Assembly: GCA_028282105.1 (NCBI GenBank)
Contig: JANQIO010000038.1
Coordinates: 1-64,000, forward strand
Direction: 5' to 3'
Length of the DNA: 64,000 nucleotides
Origin: Halieaceae bacterium
GTDB lineage: Bacteria > Pseudomonadota > Gammaproteobacteria > Pseudomonadales > Halieaceae
Numbering within the stretch: the first letter of the stretch is position 1; the number at the start of each line of letters is the position of its first letter. The notes beneath the pieces were generated by a model. The model saw only the letters and a list, made by a program, of their open reading frames with translations, was not told the DNA's origin and searched no databases. Both the position numbers and the translations under genes were made by a program. Positions 50,193 through 58,226 of the stretch are shown here, piece after piece.

Positions 50193-50218
50193 GGGGCAGC
50201 ATAAGCTGCCCCCTTTTT
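50193..50218 (+). terminator. Intrinsic terminator after the Spy-like gene
   Basis: A perfect 8-bp stem GGGGCAGC/GCTGCCCC with ATAA loop (50193-50212) is followed by CTTTTT. It lies between the Spy-like gene and the convergent M16 peptidase. Confidence 0.92.
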
Positions 50219-50264
50219 CATTTGTGGACTGCGCCGCCTGGTAGTCGCGTCGTGGTGCTGCCGT

Positions 50265-53198
50265 TCAAAGCTCCTCGACCGTAAGACCGAGCTCATCCAC
50301 CAGGCTGCCGGATTGCTCCAGGCCCGACTGGCTGGTGATTACCGCGATGCTGGCCTGTTCCGGGCGCAGGTAGGTCGCTGCGACACGCTGCAGGTCATCC
50401 AGTGTGACCTCCAGGATGCGACGGCGGAAAGCCTCGCGATGGTCGTGGTCGCGCCCGAACAGTCGATTGTGAAAATCCTGCTTGGCTTCGCCGGCCGGTG
50501 AACTGGGTCGATCCAGACTGCCGATGACGCCGAGAATAGCCTGCTCCAGGGCGTCTGCTTCGTGGCTGTTCTCTAGCAGCCAGCGCACTGAGGCTTCAAA
50601 ATCTGTGAGGGTGTCTGCCAGCCGCGGGTCGCGATAGGAGAAGAAGCGGAATGCGCCTACGCTGGAATCCTGCGAGGCGCCGCCGCCGTAGGCGCCCCCC
50701 TGTTCCCGAATGGCGGTATGCAAATAGCCATTGCGCAGGAAGCCACCCAGCACCGTGAGCGCTGCTGCGTCCTCGTGACCCACGGCCACCGTCGGGTAGG
50801 CGTGGGCACAGAAGTTCACCTGGGTATTTGCCACCCAGATCTCCCGGCGTTGTTCCTGCACAGCCTGCGGCTGCCAGCCGTGGCCCCGGGCACTACCCGC
50901 GAACCCCTGCCAGCCGTCGGCACAGCTGGCGGCCAGCGTATCGAGCTGGTCGCCCTCGGCCACCAGCAGGTACTGCCAGGGCATATCGTGGAGCTGGGCA
51001 TGGAGGCCTGCCAGGCGCTCACCCAATGTCTGCAGGGCCGCAGCCTCATTGAGGCTGTCATCCAGCGCCTTGCTGGCGCGAATACCCTCCAGCCCCGACA
51101 GCTGGTGGCTGAGATGGGCCACCGGGCTCATCCCGGCGCTGGCGGCCGCCATGGCCAGGCCATGGCCGTTGCCGGTCACCGCCTGCTCGCGGCGCGCGCG
51201 TTGCTGGGCGACCAGTTCGCGCATGCGGTCGAGTTCGTCGAAACGGACCTGTTCCAGTGTGTCGCGCATCAGCTGGGTCTGGGCTTCGTGGTTGCGCAGC
51301 AGCGCCTTGGAAGACAGCACCAGGTAGCCGGCCGCCTGCTGCACGTCGGTGACCGCCCCGCGCATGCTGGTAAAGGCGTTGATGCTGCCGCACACGGCCG
51401 CCTGGCGGTCCTGGACTGCCAGGTAGTCGCTCTCACCCAGCCCCAACTCGGTCATCATATTGGTATAGAAAGGCAGCAGCGGCAGGGTGTCCGCGGCGGG
51501 CTCCGGCAGCGGGCACAGTGCCTGCTGGTAGACCAGCCCGTTGGTGCCCTGGGCGTAGGTCTTGCAGGGGAAGCTCTCCAGTGTTGCGTAGCTGAGCCGC
51601 GGGATGACGGCCGGGACATCTTCCAGGGTGACCTTGGGTAGAATGGTCTCGTCGTCTTCCTGGGCCTGGCGCGCCGCCAGCGCGGCGGCCTGCTCGACAA
51701 TAGCCTGCTGTTGCTCCTCGTCCAGCGAGGCCTTCATCGCCGCCAGGCGCTCCGCCTCCTGGGCCCTGCGCTGTTCAGACAGGCGGGTATCCGGCGTCAT
51801 AACCAGGGTCACCCGATGCGGGTTTTCCAGCAGCAGTTTGCGCGCCAGCCCCTTGATGAAGCCCGGGTCCTGGATCTTCTGCTGCAGCCCGGCCAGCGCC
51901 CGGTCGAGATTCAGTGCGGCGATGGGATCTGCATAGTGGGTGGCGTTGCCCAGCGCGGTCAGAATCAACTGCAGGCCGAAGGGATAGCTATCGCCACTGA
52001 TCTCGCGCTGGTGCAGTTCCAGCTGGTGCAGGACGCTCTCCAGCTTCTCCCGCGGTACGCCCTGTTCAGCGACCGTCTCCAGTACCCCCAGCACCAGGGC
52101 TTCCAGGGCATCGGCGCTGTCCGCCTCGCTGCCTTCGATGCCGCAGGCAAACACCATCTCGCGCATGGACTCTTCCAGGCCGCAGAGCGGCGACGGCGCG
52201 TGGCCCAGCTCTGTGGTCTCCAGCGCCTGCTGCAGGGGTGAGGCGCTGTTGTCCAGCAGCACGTTGGCCAATAGCTGTGCTTCCAGCATCGCCTCCAGGT
52301 CGGTGCTTTCGCCCAGCAGCCAGGCCATGACAATGTGGGTCTTGTTGTCGGTGCTGCCGCTGTCGTCATAGGCATAGCTGTCCGCTACCCGGACGGGTGC
52401 AGAAAAACGTTGCTCCAGCGGCACCTCAATGCGCTTGTCGAGCCGCTCAAAGCGGGCCAGCGCGCGTTCCTGGAACGCCGCCTGGTGCTGGTGCGCGGGC
52501 ATGTCCCCAAACGTCATGAAGATGGCATTGCTGGGGTGGTAGTGGGACTTGTAGAACGCCAGCAGCTGCTCGTAGCTGAGGTCCGGAATATTCACCGGCT
52601 CCCCGCCGCTGTTGTAGTGGTAGGTGTTGCTGGGGAACAGGTGATGGCAGAGGGTTTGCCACAGGGTGCTTGGCACCGAGCTCATGGCGCCCTTCATCTC
52701 GTTGAATACCACACCCTTGAAGGTCAGGTCCGAGGCGGGGTTGTCGGGCTCGGTGAACTCCACCCGGTGGCCTTCCTGGGCGAAATCCAGGGGGTCCAGG
52801 CGTGAGAAGAACACCGCATCCAGGTAAACGTTGAGCAGGTTGTTGAAGTCCTTGGGGTTCTGGCTGGCAAACGGGTAGGCCGTCCAGTCGCTGCTGGTGA
52901 ACGCGTTCATGAAGGTGTTCAGCGACCGCCTCAGCATCAGGAAGAAAGGATCCCGCACCGGGTAGTTCTCGCTGCCGCACAGGGCGGTGTGCTCGAGTAT
53001 GTGGGCAACGCCGGTGGAATCCTGGGGTACTGTGCGCAGTGCGACGAGGAAAACGTTTTCGCTGTTGTTGGCGGCCAGGTGATAGTGCTGGGCGCCGGTC
53101 TCTCGGTGCTCGAACTGCTGGACATCAAGGTTCAGTGAGTCGATGTGCTCGGTGCGCACCAGGTCGAAAGCTTCGTGAGTTTGTACCGCCTCGGTCAT
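50265..53198 (-). CDS. M16C zinc peptidase (PreP/presequence protease-like)
   Basis: 977 aa. The inverted zinc motif HILEH is at residues 66-70 (His66, Glu69, His70), followed by TALCGSENYPVRDPFFLMLRRS, typical of the M16C/PreP clade. The two pseudo-symmetric halves are linked by a charged helical hinge near residues 460-520. No signal peptide: it is a cytoplasmic oligopeptide-degrading chamber protease. The 96-nt gap upstream to the cyclotransferase gene carries a weak CCAGT/ACTGG-T6 element. The C-terminus includes GASQDSSVGAFRFFSYRDPR. Confidence 0.93.
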   Translation of the reverse strand: MTEAVQTHEAFDLVRTEHIDSLNLDVQQFEHRETGAQHYHLAANNSENVFLVALRTVPQDSTGVAHILEHTALCGSENYPVRDPFFLMLRRSLNTFMNAFTSSDWTAYPFASQNPKDFNNLLNVYLDAVFFSRLDPLDFAQEGHRVEFTEPDNPASDLTFKGVVFNEMKGAMSSVPSTLWQTLCHHLFPSNTYHYNSGGEPVNIPDLSYEQLLAFYKSHYHPSNAIFMTFGDMPAHQHQAAFQERALARFERLDKRIEVPLEQRFSAPVRVADSYAYDDSGSTDNKTHIVMAWLLGESTDLEAMLEAQLLANVLLDNSASPLQQALETTELGHAPSPLCGLEESMREMVFACGIEGSEADSADALEALVLGVLETVAEQGVPREKLESVLHQLELHQREISGDSYPFGLQLILTALGNATHYADPIAALNLDRALAGLQQKIQDPGFIKGLARKLLLENPHRVTLVMTPDTRLSEQRRAQEAERLAAMKASLDEEQQQAIVEQAAALAARQAQEDDETILPKVTLEDVPAVIPRLSYATLESFPCKTYAQGTNGLVYQQALCPLPEPAADTLPLLPFYTNMMTELGLGESDYLAVQDRQAAVCGSINAFTSMRGAVTDVQQAAGYLVLSSKALLRNHEAQTQLMRDTLEQVRFDELDRMRELVAQQRARREQAVTGNGHGLAMAAASAGMSPVAHLSHQLSGLEGIRASKALDDSLNEAAALQTLGERLAGLHAQLHDMPWQYLLVAEGDQLDTLAASCADGWQGFAGSARGHGWQPQAVQEQRREIWVANTQVNFCAHAYPTVAVGHEDAAALTVLGGFLRNGYLHTAIREQGGAYGGGASQDSSVGAFRFFSYRDPRLADTLTDFEASVRWLLENSHEADALEQAILGVIGSLDRPSSPAGEAKQDFHNRLFGRDHDHREAFRRRILEVTLDDLQRVAATYLRPEQASIAVITSQSGLEQSGSLVDELGLTVEEL

Positions 53199-53294
53199 TC
53201 GCTTGTTCCGCTCTAAGTGGGCCGGGAAAAACGCCAGTGTACTGGATTTTTTGCGACCGCTCCCAGCCCCAGCCAGGCCGCAAAAGCCCTGGAA

Positions 53295-54062
53295 CTACTG
53301 TGTGATTAGTTTCAGCTGGTAGAGCCAGGGCCAGTTCTTGCCGGTGACCCACAGCGTGCCGTCGGCAGCGTCATAGGCGATACCGTTGAGCACATTGGTG
53401 CCCGGCCGGTACTCAGAGCGCGGCAGCAGGCCCTTGAGATTGAGTTCGGCGTTTACCTGTCCCGAGGCCGGGTCAATACGCACCAGCAGGTCGCGCTCCC
53501 AGACGTTGGCCCAGATGCCCTGCGGCGTCCACTCCAGCTCATTGAGTCTTTGCACCGGGGTGTCGCCGCGGCGCACGTGGATTTCCCGCTCTACCTTGAT
53601 TTCACCCTCGGTCGGCAGCACGCGCAGCACGTCGCTGCCGTCGCTGTAAATCAGCCGCGCGCCGTCGTTGGTCAGCCCCCAGCCCTCCGTGCTGATGGCA
53701 AACGCGCCCAGCGGCGTGAAGTCCTCACGCCGGTAGACGAAGACCCGGCGCGACTGCCAGGTGAGCTGGATGACGAGGTCGCCGAACACGGTTATGCCTT
53801 CGCCAAAAAACGGCCGCGGCAACACCCGCTCGCGCAGCAGTTCGCCGCTGGCCAGGTCAAAGGCCTGCAGGCGCGAGCGGCCGACAATGCCGGTACCCTG
53901 GTACAGCACGCCGTCGCGGATTTCCAGGCCCTGGGTGAAGTCACTGCGGCTGTGGGCCAGTTGGCCGATCACCTCGAAGTCGAGCTGCTGCACAGCCTCG
54001 CTCACGGCCGGCCCGACGTGCAGGCTCCACGCCAGGACAGTGAATAGGGCCAGCACTCTCAT
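53295..54062 (-). CDS. Glutamine cyclotransferase (glutaminyl cyclase, plant/bacterial type)
   Basis: 255 aa from the ATG at 54062, overlapping the mnmC stop by 4 nt; a longer frame is not supported. A signal peptide (VLALFTVLAWSLHVGPAVSEA) leads to a five-bladed propeller of PF05096 type: FTQGLEIRDGVLYQGTGIVG, EGWGLTNDGARLIYSDGSD, LNELEWTPQGIWANVW and NVLNGIAYDAADGTLWVTGKNWPWLY. It would convert N-terminal Gln of secreted peptides to pyroglutamate in the periplasm. Confidence 0.92.
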   Translation of the reverse strand: MRVLALFTVLAWSLHVGPAVSEAVQQLDFEVIGQLAHSRSDFTQGLEIRDGVLYQGTGIVGRSRLQAFDLASGELLRERVLPRPFFGEGITVFGDLVIQLTWQSRRVFVYRREDFTPLGAFAISTEGWGLTNDGARLIYSDGSDVLRVLPTEGEIKVEREIHVRRGDTPVQRLNELEWTPQGIWANVWERDLLVRIDPASGQVNAELNLKGLLPRSEYRPGTNVLNGIAYDAADGTLWVTGKNWPWLYQLKLITQ

Positions 54063-56230
54063 AGCCTGTTTCTCTTCAATCCCCTGATAAAAAAGCGCGC
54101 CGGGGCCAGGGCGCGTGCCAGTGGCGCCGGCAGTGGCCAGGGTTCTGCGCAGATTTGTGCGGCCAGCAGTTCGCCACACAGTGGTGTCGAAGTCAGTCCG
54201 CGCGAGCCGTGGCCGGCGCTGAAGTATAGTCCGGGTCGATAGCTGCCGGGGTGGGGCAGGAGTTGGCGGGCGTTGCGACGCAGCGCGGCGTAGTCCTCGC
54301 CAAAGCCGTCGGTGTCGGGCACCGGCCCTGCCACGGGCAGGTAGTCCGGTGTTGCACAGCGATATCCCACCCGGCCGGACAGTTCATCCACCTGCTGCGG
54401 CAGTTCCGCGGCCAGCGCGGGCAGGGCACTGGCCAGTTGGGTCAGGTTGGCCTGGTGATCCGCCGGGCGCAGGGCGGAGTCAGTATCACCGATGTCGAAA
54501 GTGGCCCCCAGGCAGTGCTCACCGTCGCGCGCCGGTGGCAGGTACCCCTCGTGGCAGATCACTGTTTTCAGGGCCTTCAGCGCGCCAGCGCTGCATAGCT
54601 GGCTGGTCTGGCCGCGGATGGCCTGCAGTTGCAGCCAGGCCGCATCGACGAGTTCGGCGCTGGCCGTGCCGCAGGCCACCACCAGCACCGGGGCTTCGGC
54701 CAGCGGCTGCCGGCTGTCGTCCAGGAGCTGCCAGCCGGCGTCGGCCGGGCTGATCGACAGCGGCCCACAGTGCTCGCGCACCTTTATACCCGCGTGCGCC
54801 AGCTGTGCCCGGCACACGGCCGCCGGGTCCAGCCAGCCTGAGCCCGGGTAGTACAGACCTTCGCCGCAGCCTGCTATGCCGGTCAGCTCCGCCGCCTGTG
54901 CCGCGTCGACGCCCTGGACCAGCCCGGGCAGCGAGCGCACCGTATCGAAGAGCACGTCATCGCTGCCCCAGCCCGGGCGTAGCTGCAGCGCGCCGCAGAG
55001 TGCCCCGTCGAGCCCCTCCTGCAGTTCGCCACGCTCCAACATGCCCCGGTAGTGACGTGAGGCAAACAGGAAGCTGTGCAGTGCAAAGCGCGTTAGCGCT
55101 GAGTCCCGATGGGAGAGCCGGGTGTAGAGCGCGCCCTGGGGGTTGCCGGAAGCGCCGCCGGCAATGCCACCGGCATCCAGCACTTCCACCGCGACACCGC
55201 GTTCGGCCAGTGCCCTCGCCGCACAGGCGCCGGCCAGGCCTGCGCCCAGCACCAGGGCCTTCTCCGGCGCCGGGCCGCAGGACAGCGGTCGCTCCGGATC
55301 AGGATAGCGCGTGCGCGGCAGGTGCCAGGGCGTCACCTGTACAGGCTTGGCGGCGGCGGGGCTTTGCAGGCGGCCGCGCAGCATCTCCCGCTTGCGGCCA
55401 AAGCCCGGGGATTTCTCCACCTTGAATCCCGCCTCGGCCAGGCCCCGGCGGACCTCGCCAGCGGCGGTAAAGGTGGCAAAGCTCGAATCGGCAGACCCCA
55501 GGGTGGCCATGGCGCGATACAGCGCGGGGGTCCACATGTCCGGGTTGCGCGCCGGCGCGAAGCCATCGAGGTACCAGGCGTCCACGGCGAGCTCCGGATG
55601 CGACAGCAGCATGTCCAGCGCTTCGCCCAGTTCTGCATACACCAGGTCCAGGCAGACGTTTCCGAACTGGATGCGGTGCATGCCCGGCAGGGCTGGCGGG
55701 TAGGCCGCTGCCAGCTGCGCCGACTCCGCGCCCAGTTCAGGCCAGGCGCTGGCGGCCGTTTGCAGGTCGGTCGGGGTGAGTGGGTAGGCTTCGATAGAGA
55801 GGTAGTGCAAACGGTTCCGGCCATCCGCCTGCCCTCCGGTTTGCCGCCAGGCCTGCCAGGTGGTGAGAAAGTTCAGGCCGGTGCCGAAGCCGGTCTCCAC
55901 GATGGTGAATCTGGTCGACTGCCGCCAGCGCTGCGGCAGCTTATTGCCCGCCAGGAAGACGTGGCGGCTTTCGGCGACACCGCCGGCGCTGGAGAAGTAG
56001 CTGTCTTCAAAGCGGGTGGAGCGTGGTACGCCATCGTCCCAGCTGAGCTCGGCGCTGTGGGCTCCTTGCCAGTGTGAGCTGTCGGCACCCTTTACCTTGG
56101 AGCTGTTGGCACCCTTTACCTTGGAGCTGTCGGCACCCTTTACATTGGAGCTGTTGGCACCTTTTAAATCGGGGCTGCCGGCAGCATGCCCGTTGGCGCT
56201 CGGGCCCGGGGGGTCGTCGGCCCCGGTCAT
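54059..56230 (-). CDS. mnmC: tRNA mnm5s2U bifunctional enzyme MnmC with repeated N-terminal extension
   Basis: 723 aa (E. coli 668). Final steps of mnm5s2U34 synthesis: the C-terminal FAD domain (about 325-700; VLGAGLAGACAARALAERG) removes the carboxymethyl group, and the N-terminal methyltransferase (about 60-290; ETGFGTGLNFLTTWQAW and YLDGFAPARNPDMW) methylates. The first ~55 residues are extra: four copies of an 8-residue KGANSSKV-like unit coded by a 24-bp repeat. The ATG overlaps the upstream stop (ATGA). Confidence 0.95.
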   Translation of the reverse strand: MTGADDPPGPSANGHAAGSPDLKGANSSNVKGADSSKVKGANSSKVKGADSSHWQGAHSAELSWDDGVPRSTRFEDSYFSSAGGVAESRHVFLAGNKLPQRWRQSTRFTIVETGFGTGLNFLTTWQAWRQTGGQADGRNRLHYLSIEAYPLTPTDLQTAASAWPELGAESAQLAAAYPPALPGMHRIQFGNVCLDLVYAELGEALDMLLSHPELAVDAWYLDGFAPARNPDMWTPALYRAMATLGSADSSFATFTAAGEVRRGLAEAGFKVEKSPGFGRKREMLRGRLQSPAAAKPVQVTPWHLPRTRYPDPERPLSCGPAPEKALVLGAGLAGACAARALAERGVAVEVLDAGGIAGGASGNPQGALYTRLSHRDSALTRFALHSFLFASRHYRGMLERGELQEGLDGALCGALQLRPGWGSDDVLFDTVRSLPGLVQGVDAAQAAELTGIAGCGEGLYYPGSGWLDPAAVCRAQLAHAGIKVREHCGPLSISPADAGWQLLDDSRQPLAEAPVLVVACGTASAELVDAAWLQLQAIRGQTSQLCSAGALKALKTVICHEGYLPPARDGEHCLGATFDIGDTDSALRPADHQANLTQLASALPALAAELPQQVDELSGRVGYRCATPDYLPVAGPVPDTDGFGEDYAALRRNARQLLPHPGSYRPGLYFSAGHGSRGLTSTPLCGELLAAQICAEPWPLPAPLARALAPARFFIRGLKRNRL
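56076..56171 (-). repeat. Four tandem 24-bp repeats in the mnmC N-terminus
   Basis: Period 24 nt, units at 56076, 56100, 56124 and 56148 with few mismatches; in frame, each adds KGA(N/D)SS(K/N)V. It lies just before the conserved methyltransferase domain. Confidence 0.92.
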
Positions 56231-57111
56231 GACCGGGAGGCGGTGTTTCCGAGGGGTGGCAGCCAGTTCGGCGTATCATTCCAGCGCGTGGCCCGCAGGG
56301 CATCGACCGGAATGACGTAGAGCTGGGTTTCACCGGGTGTGGGGGAGTACAGGGTCAGCAGGTATTCGCCGGCATTTTCCAGCTGCACCCGCCACTGCTC
56401 GCTGCGGACACTGATGCGCGCATCGCCACCGCCCAGGGACACCTTGGTCACGTACTGGGATTCGCCCACCGGGCGCAGGCTGTGGTTGGTCTTGCTCACC
56501 AGCTCCCCGGCGCGCCGAATCTCCACGTTGAAGACGATATTGCGTTGCCGGGAGGCGGCGCCGGTGCCGGTGGCCGCCAGTCTCTCTGATATCAGGTTAA
56601 TCGCTGCGATCCCCTCGGTGCCGCTCAGCAGTACCTTGCCGCTGTCCAGGTCGGTCTGCGCGAGTAGCTGCTCAGCGGCGATGCCGCCGGTAGCGTCCGC
56701 CGGCGACTCTCGCTCCACATCGGCGTAGTAGCCCTGCAGCAAGCTGGTCAGGCGGCTGACTTCAGTGTTGCCCGGCGCCGCCGACGCGGAGCCGCTGCTG
56801 AGTTCCATAGCCAGTGCCTGTTCACGTTCGCCGAGTTCGCGTAGCTGCCCCCGGGTGCGACCCAATTCCTCCGCCAGCGCCTGCAGCGCAGGGCTGTCGA
56901 CGCCGCCGGCACCGTTGGCGCGCAGCAGGTCGATGGACGCACGGTATTGAGCGACTTCACGCTCCAACTGGCTTTTTTCCGCGCGCAGCGCCGCCAGCTC
57001 CTGTCCTATGGAGTCCGCGGAGCCCTGCGCCTGCACCCCGTGGGATACCAGGCACACTGCGCACAACAGCCAGGCCGCAGCGCTTGCCGTGAATCGTGAT
57101 GTAGCCAACAT
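56227..57111 (-). CDS. Exported coiled-coil protein of unknown function
   Basis: 294 aa from the ATG at 57111. The signal peptide ends SHGVQAQ. A coiled coil follows (about 33-110; LAALRAEKSQLEREVAQYRA, LGRTRGQLRELGEREQALAME), then a beta-rich region from about residue 165 (IVFNVEIRRAGELVSKTNHSLRP, SVRSEQWRVQLENAGEYLLTLYSP). The family is not recognised. It overlaps mnmC by 4 nt, probably only as an operon neighbour. Confidence 0.7.
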   Translation of the reverse strand: MLATSRFTASAAAWLLCAVCLVSHGVQAQGSADSIGQELAALRAEKSQLEREVAQYRASIDLLRANGAGGVDSPALQALAEELGRTRGQLRELGEREQALAMELSSGSASAAPGNTEVSRLTSLLQGYYADVERESPADATGGIAAEQLLAQTDLDSGKVLLSGTEGIAAINLISERLAATGTGAASRQRNIVFNVEIRRAGELVSKTNHSLRPVGESQYVTKVSLGGGDARISVRSEQWRVQLENAGEYLLTLYSPTPGETQLYVIPVDALRATRWNDTPNWLPPLGNTASRS

Positions 57112-57196
57112 CGGTTTTTTCTGTGTTTTTGTGTTATCGGCCTCTTGTACGTCACGCTGCTGGCCATTGCAAGGGTCGCCGTTTAGACTTGCGGAC

Positions 57197-57676
57197 ATGA
57201 GCACATACCAGAACTTCAGCATGGCGCCGGACCGCTTTATGACTATGGCGGGCAACGTGTTGTTCAAGGCGCTGCTGGAGGCCACACGGGCCGACGCCAA
57301 GCGCGTTTACAAGGAAATCAGCGACGGCAAGCGCGTTCAGCTGATGTCAGTGCGCATGGATGACCAGACCGAGCTGCGCTTTGACCTGCACCTGGATCAC
57401 AGCGAGTACCGCGGTGACCGGCTCAACTTCCGCAGTTTTCGCGACGGCCTGGCCAGTCTGATCAGCGCCATGAGCGAGGCGCTGAAGGGTGAGGCGAATA
57501 TCCCGGTGTTCAATGAACAGGGCGGGCGCAGCATGCTGTTTGGCGTACCGGGCCTTACCCAGGTCGGCGATCAGGTCAACGTACTGATGCTGGCGGCGGA
57601 TATGCGCGAGCCCGGCTGCGTGCAGCTCAAGTTGCAGTATATGGAGCCGGGGCAGTTTCAGGCCCAGACTGCCTGA
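57197..57676 (+). CDS. Conserved-looking hypothetical protein
   Basis: 159 aa, divergent from the coiled-coil gene. No signal peptide or TM; a mixed alpha/beta soluble domain with segments such as VQLMSVRMDDQTELRFDLHLDHSEYRG and MLFGVPGLTQVGDQVNVLMLAADMREPGC. Codon use matches its neighbours. Family not recognised. The ATG at 57197 is preferred; the open frame extends upstream into the divergent spacer. Confidence 0.75.
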   Translation: MSTYQNFSMAPDRFMTMAGNVLFKALLEATRADAKRVYKEISDGKRVQLMSVRMDDQTELRFDLHLDHSEYRGDRLNFRSFRDGLASLISAMSEALKGEANIPVFNEQGGRSMLFGVPGLTQVGDQVNVLMLAADMREPGCVQLKLQYMEPGQFQAQTA

Positions 57677-57701
57677 GGCCCTGTCACGGAGCCCGGCTGG
57701 T

Positions 57702-58178
57702 CTAGCCGGCGACCGTGACCGCCGGCAGCGTCGGCCTTGGCAGCGATAGCTTCTCCCGCGGCGCCATGACCTCCGCGGTGCCGGTTACCACCGCCTTGCC
57801 ATCCTGGTTGCGGGCGCTGCACTCGAGGGTCACGAAGCCCTTGTCTTCGCGTTTGTCCACTACCTCCAGTTGCACGGTAATGTCGTCGCCAATTTTCACC
57901 GGGCGGCGAAAGCGCAGGCTCTGCCCCAGATAGACGGTACCCGGCCCAGGCAGGGTCAGCGCCAGGGCGGCGGAGATCAGGGCGCCGGTGAGCATGCCGT
58001 GGGCGATGCGCTCCCCGAACTCGGTGCCGGCGGCAAATTCGGCGTCGATGTGCAGCGGGTTGACGTCACCGGACACTTCCGCGAACAGGACGATGTCACG
58101 CTCGGTAATCTGCTTGCGATACTCAGCGGTCTGGCCCACGGTGATTTCATCGAACGTATAATTGCTCAGGTTTTCCAT
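57702..58178 (-). CDS. MaoC-like (R)-specific enoyl-CoA hydratase
   Basis: 158 aa, single hot-dog fold. The hydratase-2 signature is AEVSGDVNPLHIDAEFAAGTEFGERIAHGMLTGALIS in the N-terminal half (catalytic Asp and His of D-x(4)-H). This matches PhaJ-type hydratases, which supply (R)-3-hydroxyacyl-CoA, or broader MaoC dehydratases. No pha genes are adjacent. It is convergent with the hypothetical gene (25 nt) and divergent from hrpA (48 nt). Confidence 0.88.
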   Translation of the reverse strand: MENLSNYTFDEITVGQTAEYRKQITERDIVLFAEVSGDVNPLHIDAEFAAGTEFGERIAHGMLTGALISAALALTLPGPGTVYLGQSLRFRRPVKIGDDITVQLEVVDKREDKGFVTLECSARNQDGKAVVTGTAEVMAPREKLSLPRPTLPAVTVAG

Positions 58179-58226
58179 TGCAGTGTTTTTCCAGGGTTTG
58201 CTAGCGAGCCGCTAGTGTAGACAAAT

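Noticed and set aside
53230-53265. Terminator-like CCAGT/ACTGG followed by T-run between the cyclotransferase and M16 genes
   Set aside because: The loop would be only 2 nt and the T-run lies on the strand opposite to transcription.
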